Shown piece after piece: positions 44,401 to 54,200 of a stretch of 64,000 nucleotides of DNA. Numbering within the stretch: position 1 is the stretch's first letter; each line of letters starts with the position of its first letter. The translations under genes were made by a program, and so were the position numbers. Source of the DNA: Tethya wilhelma (lineage: Eukaryota; Porifera; Demospongiae; Tethyida; Tethyidae); the NCBI GenBank assembly GCA_964030475.1, contig CAXIPT010000004.1:1198951-1262950 (forward strand). Reading direction: 5' to 3'. Below the pieces are notes generated by a model that saw only the letters and a program-made list of their open reading frames with translations, was not told the origin of the DNA and made no database searches.

Positions 44401-45348
44401 CTTCAGTTCATCTTTCCTCTCTACATCTGGACCATTATGATCATCCTCATCTTACTGAGTCGTCGCTATGTCTTTGTTACCAGGCTGTGTGGCTCAAATG
44501 TTGTACAAGTACTAGCAACACTGTTCCTGCTTTCCTATGCAAAGCTCATTCGAACAATTATCACAATCTTTCAGTCAACTACTCTTGTCTATCCTGATGG
44601 CTACAAGAGAATGGTGTGGCTTTATGATGGAAATGTGGACTACCTCAAAGGAAAGCATATTCCTCTTTTCATTGCTGGCCTCACAGTTCTTCTCTGTCTC
44701 TCAATACCTTACACTGTAAGTCTACTCTTTATCCAGTGGCTAAGAAAATACAACCATTATAGACTATTACTTTGGGTCGGTAAACTGAAGCCTCTCTTTG
44801 ATGCTTACACAGGTCCATTCAAAGTGAAACATGTCTACTGGTTTGGAGTATTGCTGCTAGTCCGAGTGGCACTTTACCTTGTGTTCTCTTTAAATGTATC
44901 TGGAGATACTTCACTGAACCTGATGGCTATCAGTACAGCCATGATGTTTATCTTCTCTTATCTTGTACTTGTAGGAGGAGCCTATGAATCAGCACTGGCA
45001 AATGCTGTTGATGTATCCTTTATGCTCAACCTTGGCATTTTAACAGCAGGCACACACTTCTATGGGGACCCATACAGCATGAGTACCATTTCAGTCAGTG
45101 TAGCTTTCTGCCAGTTTATCTTTATAGTTTTATATCATCTCTACTTGAAAATCACAGAGACAAGAAAAGGAAGACAGTTGAATGAAAGTCTACAGGCTAA
45201 GATCAAACAAATTGTTATGTCAAAGAAAGTACTGAGAGAGTATTTTGCTCCACCAGTTCAAACACGCACACACATTTCACATTCATCCATTGAACTAAAA
45301 GAACCATTGCTGGTTGATGCCCACATGCACCCACCAAACATATCTTGA
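41410..45348 (+). CDS. array gene 2: beta-helix/Cys-rich/polytopic membrane protein (1312 aa)
   Basis: I take the Met at 41,410 (MKSVQNLLVIISCYLLLNYA), which aligns with the start and signal peptide of gene 1; an in-frame ATG 27 bases upstream is possible. Organisation is the same as gene 1: lead module (CYTLQDLSQRYKFTSNTTL, LLPGVHTIT), beta-helix with many sequons, SSNPVRVCMCV, CPLGF, CPFDYC, CGGC, LGTSKC, 8-9 membrane segments and tail ELKEPLLVD. From CPLGF to the stop I count about nine amino-acid differences from gene 1 over some 515 residues, while the ectodomain differs in many positions and in small indels. Either a recent duplication with fast ectodomain change or gene conversion of the 3' half is implied. 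Confidence 0.8.
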   Translation: MKSVQNLLVIISCYLLLNYAKAEFDDNRTYVYALPTTPFDGNELTNTSCPASKCYTLQDLSQRYKFTSNTTLYLLPGVHTITKNTSLVIQNVQNFTIIGNEEFNDTTVAVIECLNSTAFMIQLKQMEGVVLRGIEISGCNNLGTTYESMSDIFPLFKKRLNLLSFSKKRKISILIDDSANIVLGNVYVYRSGGIGLWMQQVYGNIEIRKSEFAYNTENCIIQVSSTIIDLEMPEIIDKHWMNLTISNTDFSFSQNTINGVSIKIEVPEHSFSAFIHNVLVKNYDIQGGFMVTFDSSHQIMTKLSITELTLLSLIKSKETQDNLCEEYCNYYGGLHLMLSGRINMHISDSNFIGPGSCIRINDVNELKNRHKFSMKIIQTTFVNNLCKCGALSIDNVYNATLRDLVVSFSLKTLRIFNSNVTLHGNCSFLSNHGSFLVEDSTLSVGANSNAVFENNNCSNNTVHCPIFEAETSNIRIFRHTSMLFRNNTGTGILVLHNSILQFLGKTKMVFHSNHGKNGGGLSLYARSQIKICSNHAYSDKRACYNVNNYDIVDFFIKNWQLCTYYSMHILFINNHATEKGGAIFIDDSSYFSPLSGLEKSQLQAFKFNRNANRFRLNFINNTADIAGSAVYGGWIMYHLYLRRVRVKFSGQKNNLSISSNPVRVCMCVLSVPNCSITEHKVITYAGRTVFLDVVAVGQRSGTMNSIVYATLKSNQNNHQTILSEGQEIQEVDNICTSLRYTIFPSKKIEQLELTVSRENTPDLDRLQESLQHLFFINSLHNEIEILKQQFSVKIILNECPLGFSFNYSAKSCWCHPILLKHQIYDCNIETLEIRKPSQKWLNATFVHNLENDTGVIVNNHCPFDYCKQSLSLLVLENPDDQCDFNRSGILCGGCQANFSHILGTSKCKPCSNLWTILLVPVVVILGVLIIAAMLALNLNVSTGFLNGLVLYANIIQANNTTFFKSESFLSYFIAWFNLDLGIEMCFYNGLDAYAKTWLQFIFPLYIWTIMIILILLSRRYVFVTRLCGSNVVQVLATLFLLSYAKLIRTIITIFQSTTLVYPDGYKRMVWLYDGNVDYLKGKHIPLFIAGLTVLLCLSIPYTVSLLFIQWLRKYNHYRLLLWVGKLKPLFDAYTGPFKVKHVYWFGVLLLVRVALYLVFSLNVSGDTSLNLMAISTAMMFIFSYLVLVGGAYESALANAVDVSFMLNLGILTAGTHFYGDPYSMSTISVSVAFCQFIFIVLYHLYLKITETRKGRQLNESLQAKIKQIVMSKKVLREYFAPPVQTRTHISHSSIELKEPLLVDAHMHPPNIS

Positions 45349-45410
45349 TTGGATATCACTATGACTAAAAGTCATCCCCATAATTTACATCATCATTTGT
45401 CACATCTCAG

Positions 45411-45524
45411 AAAGTATTGAGAGAGTATTTTGCTCCACCAGTTCAAACACATACGGACATTTCACACTCATCCATCGAGCTAAAAGAACCACTACTAATT
45501 GATGTCACCATGAAACAGAAATAA
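45411..45524 (+). pseudogene. relic of an array-gene C-terminal tail
   Basis: Thirty-seven codons ending at TAA 45,522 encode KVLREYFAPPVQTHTDISHS ... ELKEPLLIDV, matching the last residues of genes 1 and 2 but with its own substitutions. It starts 62 bases after the stop of gene 2 with no upstream part, so it is the tail of a deleted third copy. Confidence 0.85.
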
Positions 45525-46019
45525 GCGTAAAATATTATTATTTTACAGGCAGTGTTTTGTAAAGTTGTTTGCAACAGTTATAAAGTTTTTAATCACAAAT
45601 CATTTTGTTGTGATTTAGACAAAATTTTCCCCCAAAAAAATTGCTTTCAGAAAACAACAACACATATTTTTTTTTTTACATTAGCCTTTAATACATTTTG
45701 TTCAATTTACCAACTCCTTAATCACTTTTCTCTCTAAAAATTACAGTTTTTTTGTGACAACCATCAGTTTTTGCAAATAATATATTTGGGAATAAATGAC
45801 ACTAAATTGTAATGCAAAATTTTAGGGAAATTACAATCAGCCAAAGCAAATCAGTGATTCATGCAGTGCATGCATGATACATGTGACATAATGATTATCA
45901 ATTTTCATCAATAACTGAATTATTTTCATTGTTTATCGTAAGCTATCGTATTGTAGCTAGTCAATGGTATTCACTAAATTTGCTAGAATATACTATTCTT
46001 TGTTGCTGAATGATACGCA
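45525..46019. promoter_or_regulatory. upstream region of array gene 3
   Basis: No gene. A block at about 45,840-45,896 (caaagcaaatc ... gtgcatgcatgat ... catgtgacata.tgatta) is shared with the region upstream of gene 4 (51,047-51,096), about 125-180 bases before each ATG. A shared promoter element is likely. Confidence 0.5.
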
Positions 46020-49000
46020 ATGAAGGAGTCCACAACTCTAGTATATACATTGCTACTCATTGGATCATGGTGTTTGAAGAGAGCTAGTACATATCAAGCT
46101 GTTGTATATGTGCTACCTTCAAATTCAAGTGAAACTGAACACTACTTACAATTTTGTCACACACAGAAATGCTACTTGCTGAAAAATCTAACCTCAAGCT
46201 ATCAAATTGAAAGCAACACAGCTATTGTTTTACTGCCAGGAACTCACGCTATAAACGACAGTGATTCTAAATCAACCTTGGTCATTGAGAATGTGACAAA
46301 CATATTGATCACAGGAAAGATCCCATCAGATCTGGACTACTTGTCTAAATCTGAGCCAAGGCCATCAGCTTCCACAAAAGTTAAATGCCACCATGGAAGG
46401 TCATTGTCAATAGTGGTGCATAATGTGACCAACATATCAATAAGCCATTTTGAAATTACCGGCTGCAATGACAGAGGTCATGAGCCTTTTGAAAGTGAAG
46501 ATGACTCTGAGCTGGAAAGTGCTACTATCAAGCTTATGGATTCTTCATTCATTCACATCAGTGAAATATGTGTCTATCAAGGAAATGGAATTGGACTGTA
46601 TCTACTGCAAACACATGGCAACATTACAGTAACAGATTCAAATTTTTCAGAGAAAAATATCAATTTTCTTTTTAGATTCAATGAGACAGCTAATAAGATA
46701 ACTGGTATACCAACTCAAAACAATGAAAAGTTTGTGCTCAATGTCAAAAATTCAGAGTTTCGATCAGGAGGAGCAAGCTCCAAAAATATTTTCAATATAA
46801 CTGGAATGAAAGTAGAAGCATTTCTAGTAAATTCTACTTTTAGGATAAATCTCGAAAATCTGATGCTATATAAGAATTGGAACGGTGATGTGGAGTTAAA
46901 TCTTTTCATTTCGAATCAATCGTTGTCATCGTATGTCAACATTCAATCACTCAACACGTCTAATGAAATCAAAAACTGTGTGAATCACAGTGAATGCTTT
47001 GGACTTACGATTGTAACACTAGGAAACATACACATGTCAGTGTCTGATGTGAAACATTTGAGGACTTGCATGGCAATTTTTTCAGGAAACAGTCACGAAA
47101 GTAGTCTAAGAATGACAGGAGTGACGATTCAAGACTCTGAGTGTCCTGGCACAGCTCTAAGCATTGGTAACATTAAGAATGGGACCATTGACAACTTAAT
47201 GGTGTTTAACTCAAGAAATCAAATTCTTGGAATACTCGATTCCAACATCACGCTCCAAGGAACATTTGTAAACAATTCTGGCAGTTTTCTAGTCTACCAG
47301 AGCATACTCGTCTTCTCTGCCACTAGTGAAACTAGGTTTGAAAACAACAATTGCAAAGTAAACATAAAAACACACTGTTCGACTATAGAAGTTGATGGAT
47401 CAAAGGTGATTCTTGCCTCAGGAAGTCATATTATTATCAAAAACAACACTGGATCGGCAAGTGGAGGAGTTGAGCTGAGTTACAGTGGGATTTATATGCT
47501 TGAAAATGTGAACATGTTGTTCCATAGCAATAGAGGTAGGAATGGTGGAGCCTTTTTGTCACGTTCAGGATCAAAGGTCGTTGTATGCTATCTAGAATTT
47601 TCACTAGATTTGTGGTGGAAAGGATCTAATGGATGTGAAGGAGGCAAGTCGAATATTACTCTAATTGGGAATCATGCATCTGAAAGAGGTGGTGCTGTCT
47701 ATTTTGATGATCCAGGATACATGCATAAGTTAGGTGGTCTGACAGAGCTTTTCCTCAAACATAGCCTTAATGTCGCAAAGAGCACAAGAGTAGAATTTTT
47801 TTTCGCTAACAATACAGCAGAACTTGCTGGTAGTGCTTTCTATGGTGGATGGTTGTTATATTACAGTCCAGAAATTTTCCATTTCAACAATGAAAGTTGT
47901 GATGATTTATCTCTCATATCATCCGACCCAGTTAGAGTGTGTCTCTGTGTCTCAAATGTCCCTGCTTGCGATGAGACTAACTTCCCTGTTGAAAAATTCC
48001 CTGGACAGACCTTTCGTATCAAAGTAGTGGCTGTAGGTCAGAGGTTAGGAACAGTACCTAGTATAGTACATGCCGCATTCAAGGATAAAAGTGACAGTAC
48101 ACTTCAAAATGGCCAATATGTTCAAAATACTAACACAAGTTGTTCTACTCTCAATTACACAGTATTCTCTTTGAATCGAAATGAAACTCTGGTATTGACA
48201 ACTGAAAACCACAATGTTCCAAATTTACCAAGATTAAAACAGTTCCTAAACTACTACAATAATACAGAAAAATATCAAGAGGAGATTTCAATGCTGATGG
48301 ACCAATTGACAATCACTGTACACCTTAAAGATTGTCCTGTAGGTTTTATACTCAACAGCACTCTCAAAAGGTGTGATTGTGAACAAATTTTGATAGAAAA
48401 CAACATCAAATGTGACACTAAAACCTTTGAGATCTGTCATAACAACAAGAAACAATGGATTAATGCAACTTTCGTAAGCACACAACCCAAACGAAACCAC
48501 GGAATTATTGTACATGATAATTGTCCATTCGATTACTGTAAAAAAAACATGTCCTATTTCAGTCTTGAGAGCCCAGATGATCAATGTGCTGCAAATCGTA
48601 CAGGCGTTTTGTGTGGAGGGTGCCGGAAGAACTTTAGTCAAATGCTAGGAACTTCAAAATGTGAACAATGCTCGAATATAAAGATTCTCATCATGACTGT
48701 AGTTTTCATCTTAATGGGGATACTACTCATTGCCATAATGATGGTCTTGAATCTTACAATATCAAATGGTTTGTTCAATGGACTGATATTTTATGCTAAC
48801 ATTGTAAGAGCCAATGAATTCTTGGCTAGTCTTTTCCCATCCAATGACTTCTTTAGAATCTTCATCGCCTGGCTGAATCTGGATATCGGAATCGAAATTT
48901 GCTTCTTTGATGGACTTGATGCCTATACTGAGACTTGGATCCAATTTCTGTTCCCACTCTACTTGTGGGGAGTTGCAATCATTATCATATGGACTAGTAG

Positions 49001-49877
49001 AAAGTATACTCTTGCAGCTAGACTGTGTGGGTCCAATATCGTTCAAGTGCTTGCTACATTGTTTTTGCTATCCTACACAAAGCTCATTCAAATTGTTATT
49101 ACAATCTTTCAATACACTACCCTGGTTTATCCTGATGGCTACAAGAGAAGGGTGTGGCTATATGATGGAAATGTGGACTATCTCAAAGGAAAGCATATCC
49201 CTCTTTTCATTGCTGGCCTCACAGTACTTTTCTGTCTATCAATACCTTACACTGTTAATCTACTCTTTATCCAGTGGCTCAGAAAATACAACCATCACAG
49301 ACTGCTACGTTGGGTTGGTAAAATGAAGCCTCTCTTTGATGCCTACACAGGTCCATTCAAAGAGAAACATGTCTACTGGTTTGGAGTACTGCTGCTAGTC
49401 CGAGTGGCACTCTACCTTGTCTTTGCTTTAAATGTATCTGAAGGCACTTCAATGAACCAAATTCTAATGGCTATTGGCATTGTTACAGCATGTATTTTGT
49501 CCTATCTTGTACTAGTTGGAGGAGTGTATGAATCAACACTGGCCAATATCACGGATGTATCATTCCTTTTGAACCTAATCTTACTGACAATGGGTGCATA
49601 CTTTTATAGCAAACCAATACTAACCAGCACAGTATCGGTTTCTATAGCATTTGGCCAGTTTGTGCTCATAGTACTGTATCACGTGTACTTGAGGATTGTA
49701 GAATCAAGAAGAGGTAAAATGATAGCTGAAGCTCTGAAGGCAAAGTTAAAGCACTTGACCAAGTTTAGAAAAGCTTTCAAAAAACAATATTTTGTTCATT
49801 CAGTTGAAACATATCATTCAGAAGTATCTCATCTATCAGTTGAGCTAAAGGAGCCTTTGTTACTGGATGGCATATAA
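46020..49877 (+). CDS. array gene 3: beta-helix/Cys-rich/polytopic membrane protein (1285 aa)
   Basis: Single-exon ORF with signal peptide (MKESTTLVYTLLLIGSWCLK ... AS). The lead module is CYLLKNLTSSYQIESNTAIV and LLPGTHAIND. The beta-helix region has IENVTNI, ISISHFEITGC and GGAFLSRSG/RGGAVYFDD turns. SSDPVRVCLCV is near 637, then CPVGF, CPFDYC (838) and CGGC with LGTSKC. The membrane half has the same helices as genes 1-2, with NGLFNGLIFYANIV, WLNLDIGIEICFFDG and the shared patch YPDGYKRRVWLYDG to VRVALYLVFA. The tail ends VELKEPLLLDGI. Genes 3 and 4 form a second subfamily distinct from 1 and 2 in the ectodomain and in most membrane segments. Ligand and transport activity are unknown. Confidence 0.8.
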   Translation: MKESTTLVYTLLLIGSWCLKRASTYQAVVYVLPSNSSETEHYLQFCHTQKCYLLKNLTSSYQIESNTAIVLLPGTHAINDSDSKSTLVIENVTNILITGKIPSDLDYLSKSEPRPSASTKVKCHHGRSLSIVVHNVTNISISHFEITGCNDRGHEPFESEDDSELESATIKLMDSSFIHISEICVYQGNGIGLYLLQTHGNITVTDSNFSEKNINFLFRFNETANKITGIPTQNNEKFVLNVKNSEFRSGGASSKNIFNITGMKVEAFLVNSTFRINLENLMLYKNWNGDVELNLFISNQSLSSYVNIQSLNTSNEIKNCVNHSECFGLTIVTLGNIHMSVSDVKHLRTCMAIFSGNSHESSLRMTGVTIQDSECPGTALSIGNIKNGTIDNLMVFNSRNQILGILDSNITLQGTFVNNSGSFLVYQSILVFSATSETRFENNNCKVNIKTHCSTIEVDGSKVILASGSHIIIKNNTGSASGGVELSYSGIYMLENVNMLFHSNRGRNGGAFLSRSGSKVVVCYLEFSLDLWWKGSNGCEGGKSNITLIGNHASERGGAVYFDDPGYMHKLGGLTELFLKHSLNVAKSTRVEFFFANNTAELAGSAFYGGWLLYYSPEIFHFNNESCDDLSLISSDPVRVCLCVSNVPACDETNFPVEKFPGQTFRIKVVAVGQRLGTVPSIVHAAFKDKSDSTLQNGQYVQNTNTSCSTLNYTVFSLNRNETLVLTTENHNVPNLPRLKQFLNYYNNTEKYQEEISMLMDQLTITVHLKDCPVGFILNSTLKRCDCEQILIENNIKCDTKTFEICHNNKKQWINATFVSTQPKRNHGIIVHDNCPFDYCKKNMSYFSLESPDDQCAANRTGVLCGGCRKNFSQMLGTSKCEQCSNIKILIMTVVFILMGILLIAIMMVLNLTISNGLFNGLIFYANIVRANEFLASLFPSNDFFRIFIAWLNLDIGIEICFFDGLDAYTETWIQFLFPLYLWGVAIIIIWTSRKYTLAARLCGSNIVQVLATLFLLSYTKLIQIVITIFQYTTLVYPDGYKRRVWLYDGNVDYLKGKHIPLFIAGLTVLFCLSIPYTVNLLFIQWLRKYNHHRLLRWVGKMKPLFDAYTGPFKEKHVYWFGVLLLVRVALYLVFALNVSEGTSMNQILMAIGIVTACILSYLVLVGGVYESTLANITDVSFLLNLILLTMGAYFYSKPILTSTVSVSIAFGQFVLIVLYHVYLRIVESRRGKMIAEALKAKLKHLTKFRKAFKKQYFVHSVETYHSEVSHLSVELKEPLLLDGI

Positions 49878-49889
49878 GCACATAAAACT

Positions 49890-50182
49890 TATACACTGTT
49901 AAAAATAGTGTGTCCACATTACTGTTTAACTTTTACACACTAGTGTGTTAAACAACACCCTTTTTCTGTTGCCATGGAAACGTTTGATGTGGTTTATGTT
50001 CAAAGAAGCATATCTTCATGTGGATTAACTTTCCTGGGGATTGAATACTGAAATATTAGTTTTCAACATCTAAAGAAGCTTTTGAGTTACATTATCATGC
50101 TTAAATGCACATTTAAGATTTACACACTTTAGGTGTGTTAAATTTAAAGTGCATGGGAACACACCATTTTTAACTGTGTATA
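49890..50182. mobile_element. MITE with ~28-bp imperfect TIRs
   Basis: TATACACTGTTAAAAATAGT at about 49,890 mirrors TTTTTAACTGTGTATAG ending at 50,182; the symmetry runs on through GTGTGT and its complement. Internal inverted phrases (acacactagtgtgttaaa; acactttaggtgtgttaaa) are also present. TA at each end. No ORF. Confidence 0.75.
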
Positions 50183-50589
50183 GACTCAAAACTTAACTAA
50201 ATAATAATAATAATATTGATACTGTTTATTTATAACCACTTGTGTATCACTTTATAAATTATATAGTTTGTGAGTCATTAATTTTTTTGTGAGTGTACAT
50301 TGTAGTACCAAGATGAAGCAGATTTTTATATCTTAAAAAGAAACTTAAGGAGTATTTTTTTCATCATTAAAGCACCTATTCACAGATATTTCATATCAAT
50401 TTTATCTGTTGACCTCAAAGAACCATTGATTCGTGGTTGATATCACCATAGAACTAATAAACACTCAGGCAGAATAATAGTTACTATAATATTAAGCTTT
50501 CTAGTTTATAATTGACTTGTTACTAGTTAATTGATATGTTTTCCAAAAAAATTAATTACTTCTGTTTTTGTTTGCTTCTTGCATTCTTT
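50183..50589. other. intergenic DNA with a possible tail relic
   Basis: AT-rich. Near 50,410-50,435, gttgacctcaaagaaccatt reads VDLKEPLI, like the VELKEPLL tail of the array proteins, then diverges. Otherwise nothing is supported. Confidence 0.45.
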
Positions 50590-50596
50590 CCCAACA

Positions 50597-50725
50597 AGCA
50601 CATTTTTATTGCTGGCTTAATATTACTTGTCTCTCTAGCAATACCTTACACTGTTTGTCTACTCTTTATCCTGTGGCTAAGAAAATACAACCATCACAGA
50701 CTGCTACGAAGCCTCTTTTTGACGT
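50597..50725 (+). pseudogene. relic of array-gene membrane region
   Basis: Encodes KHIFIAGLILLVSLAIPYTV followed by CLLFILWLRKYNHHRLLR, clearly the helix after GKHIPLFIAGL in genes 1-4. It then jumps over 15 bases to the equivalent of KPLFD (agcctctttttgacg). No other part of the gene is present nearby in frame. Remnant of a deleted copy between genes 3 and 4. Confidence 0.85.
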
Positions 50726-51232
50726 CACTTGGGACCAAATATAATCACAAAAAAAACAATAATACAGTCAGAGTGTTTGTTATTAAAATCTTTATAAACA
50801 TTATTGCTTGTCAAAGTTTTTCAAAGTGTTTTAGCTGTGTTTAGCCCCAAGAAACAGCTTCAAAAAAAATCAATCATGTTCCCAAGAAGCACTTTTGAAA
50901 AACAGTGAAACTGATATATTTTTAAATAAACTAGCTTTCTTATTTAATTTACTAACTCACCTTTTCCCCAAAATTATATACACTTTTTCTTTTCTGTCAG
51001 TGTGTGCAAAAAAGACTTTGGGACCGCATGACACTGATACACTAAGTCAAAGCAAATCCATGGTGTGCATGCATGATTTATGTGACATTATGATTACAGA
51101 TGTTTGTCACAACTAATTATTTAGCAAACAATAATTTTCATTGTTTATATCATCAGCTTAATTGAATATTAGCTAGAACTAGAATATTATATTGATTATT
51201 CTAAGAGAATAGTCATTGCTGAATGATTTGCA
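50726..51232. promoter_or_regulatory. upstream region of array gene 4
   Basis: AT-rich. Contains aaaaagactttgggacc (about 51,008-51,024), like the actttggga phrase upstream of the other array genes, and the gtgcatgcatgat block (51,047-51,096) shared with gene 3. Confidence 0.45.
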
Positions 51233-54200
51233 ATGAAGAAATCTGCAACTACAGTATTTTTGCTATTAGTCATTGGATCATGGTGTTTGAACAAAACCAG
51301 TGCATATCAAAGTGTGGTATATGTGCTACCTTCAAATGTAAGCGAGGCAGATCTCTACTTACAGCTATGTCAAATACAGAAATGCTACTTACCGAAGAAT
51401 CTAACCTCAAGCTATCAAATTGAAAGCAGCACAGCTATTGTTTTACTGCCAGGAACTCACGCTATCAACGACAGTGATTCTAAATCAACCTTGTCAATTG
51501 AGAATGTGACAAACATATCAATCACAGGAAAGATCCCATTAGATCTGGACTACTTGCCGATATCTAGGCCAAGGCCATTAGCTTCCACAAAAATCGAATG
51601 CTATCATCAAAGTTCATTCTCAATAGTGGTACAGAATGTGACCAACATATCAATAAGCCATTTTGAAATTACCGGCTGTAATGAACAAGGTCACAAACCC
51701 TTTGAAAATGATGACTCTGAGATGGAGAAAGCTACTATCAAGCTTATGGACTCTTCATTCATTCATATTAGTGAAGTAGGTGTCTATCAAGGAAATGGAA
51801 TTGGACTGTATCTACTACAAACACATGGCAACATTACAGTAACAGATTCAAAATTTTCAGAGAACTATATCAACCTTCTTCTCAGGTTCAACGAGACAGC
51901 TAATACGAAACCTAATACACCAACTCCAGACAATGAAAAGTTCATCATTACCATCAAAGATTCACAGTTTCAATCAGGAGGAGCAAATGCTACAAAAATT
52001 AACTATTCAAATGGAATGAAAGTAGAAGCATTTCTAGTAAACTCTACTTTCAGGATAAATCTCGAAAATCTGATACTCAACGAGAATTGGAATGGTGATG
52101 TGAATTTAAAGCTTTCAATTTCAAATCAGTCACTGTCGTCTTATCTAAATATTCAATCCCTCAATTTGTCAAATAAAATACAGAACTGCAGCCATGGGAA
52201 ACAATGTTTTGGACTCATGATCAGAACACAAGGAAACATACACATTTCTGTATCTGATGTTAAACATGTTAAAACTTGTATGGCAATATTTTCAGAAGAT
52301 AGTGAGAAAAGTAGTCTAAGAATGACACGAGTGACATTTCAAGACTCTGACTGTCATGACACAGCTCTGAGCATTGGTAATGTTCAGAATGGAACCATTT
52401 ACAACTTGTCTGTGTTCAACTCAAGAAACCAAATTCTTGGAATACTCGATTCCAACATCATACTCCAAGGAACATTTGTAAACAATTCTGGAGGTGTTAT
52501 AGCCTATCAAAGCACACTCACCTTTTCTGCCAACAATGAAACTAGGTTTGAAAACAACAATTGTACTGCTAACACAAACACACATCACTGTTCGACAGTA
52601 GAAGTGGATGGATCTGAACTGATCATTGCCTCAGGAAGTCAGATCATTTTCAAAAACAACACTGGATCGGCAAGTGGAGGGATTGCTCTGAGTTTCAGTG
52701 GGATTTATATTCTAGAGAACGTAAATATTTTATTTCACAACAATAAAGGCAGAAATGGTGGTGCCTTTTTGGCTCATTCAGGAACAAGAGTTAATGCATG
52801 TTTTCGAGATTTTTCTCAAGATTTGGTACGGAAAGGAGCTAAGGAATGCAAAGGAGGAAAGTCAAATATCACCTTTGTTGAGAATCATGCATCTGAACGA
52901 GGTGGTGCTCTCTATTTCGGTGATTCAGGATACATGCATAAGTTAGGTGGTCTGGCAGAGCTTTTCTTAAAAAGTAGCCTAAATATAGCATCAAGCTCAA
53001 GAATAGGATTTTATTTTGAAAAAAATAAAGCAGAAGTTGCTGGTAGTGCTTTTTATGGTGGATGGTTGTGGTATTACAGTCCAGAAATTTTTCATTTCAG
53101 CGATGAAAATAAAAATGATTTATCTCTTGTATCATCTGATCCAGTCAGAGTGTGTCGCTGTGTTTCAGATGTGTGGCATAAGCTTGCTTGCAATGAGACT
53201 AACTACCATGTTGAAACATTCCCTGGGCAAACTTTTCCTGTTAAAGTTGTAGCAGTAGGTCAGATGCTAGGAACAGTACCTAGTATAGTACATGCAGCAT
53301 TCAAGGGTAAAAGTGACAGTACACTTCAAAATGGCCAATATGTTCAAAATACAAGCATTAATTGTTGTACTCTCAATTACACAGTATTCTCTTTAAACCG
53401 AAATGAAACTCTCGTATTGACAACTGAAAATCACGATGTTCCCAATTTACCAAGGTTAAAACAGTTCCTAAACTACTACAATAATACAGAAAAATATCAA
53501 GAGGAGATTTCAATGCTGATGGACCAATTGACAATCACTGTACACCTCAAAGATTGTCCTGTAGGTTTTATACTCAACAGCACTCTCAAAAGGTGTGATT
53601 GTGAACCAGTTTTTGCAGAAAACAACATCAAATGTAACACTGAAACCTTTAAGATCTATCATAACACCAAGAAACAATGGATTAATGCAACTTTTGTACA
53701 CACAAAACCAAAACAAAACCACGGAATCATTGTACATGACAATTGTCCATTTGATTACTGTGAAACGAACGTGTCCTATTTCAGCTTCGAGAGGCCAGAT
53801 GATCAATGTGCTGCAAATCGTGCCGGCATTTTGTGTGGAGGGTGCCAAAAGAACTTTAGCCAAATGCTGGGAACTTCAAAATGTGAACAATGCTCAAATA
53901 TAAAGATTCTCATTGTGATTGTAGTTTTCATCTTAATGGGGATACTGCTCATTGCCATAATGATGGTCTTGAATCTCACAATATCAAATGGTTTGTTCAA
54001 TGGACTGATATTTTACGCCAACATTGTAAGAGCCAACGAATTCTTGGCCAGTCTTTTTCCATCTAATGACTTCTTTAGAATCTTCATCGCCTGGCTGAAT
54101 CTGGATATCGGAATCGAAATTTGCTTCTTTGATGGACTTGATGCCTACACAGAGACTTGGATCCAATTTCTGTTCCCACTCTACTTGTGGGGAGTTGCAA

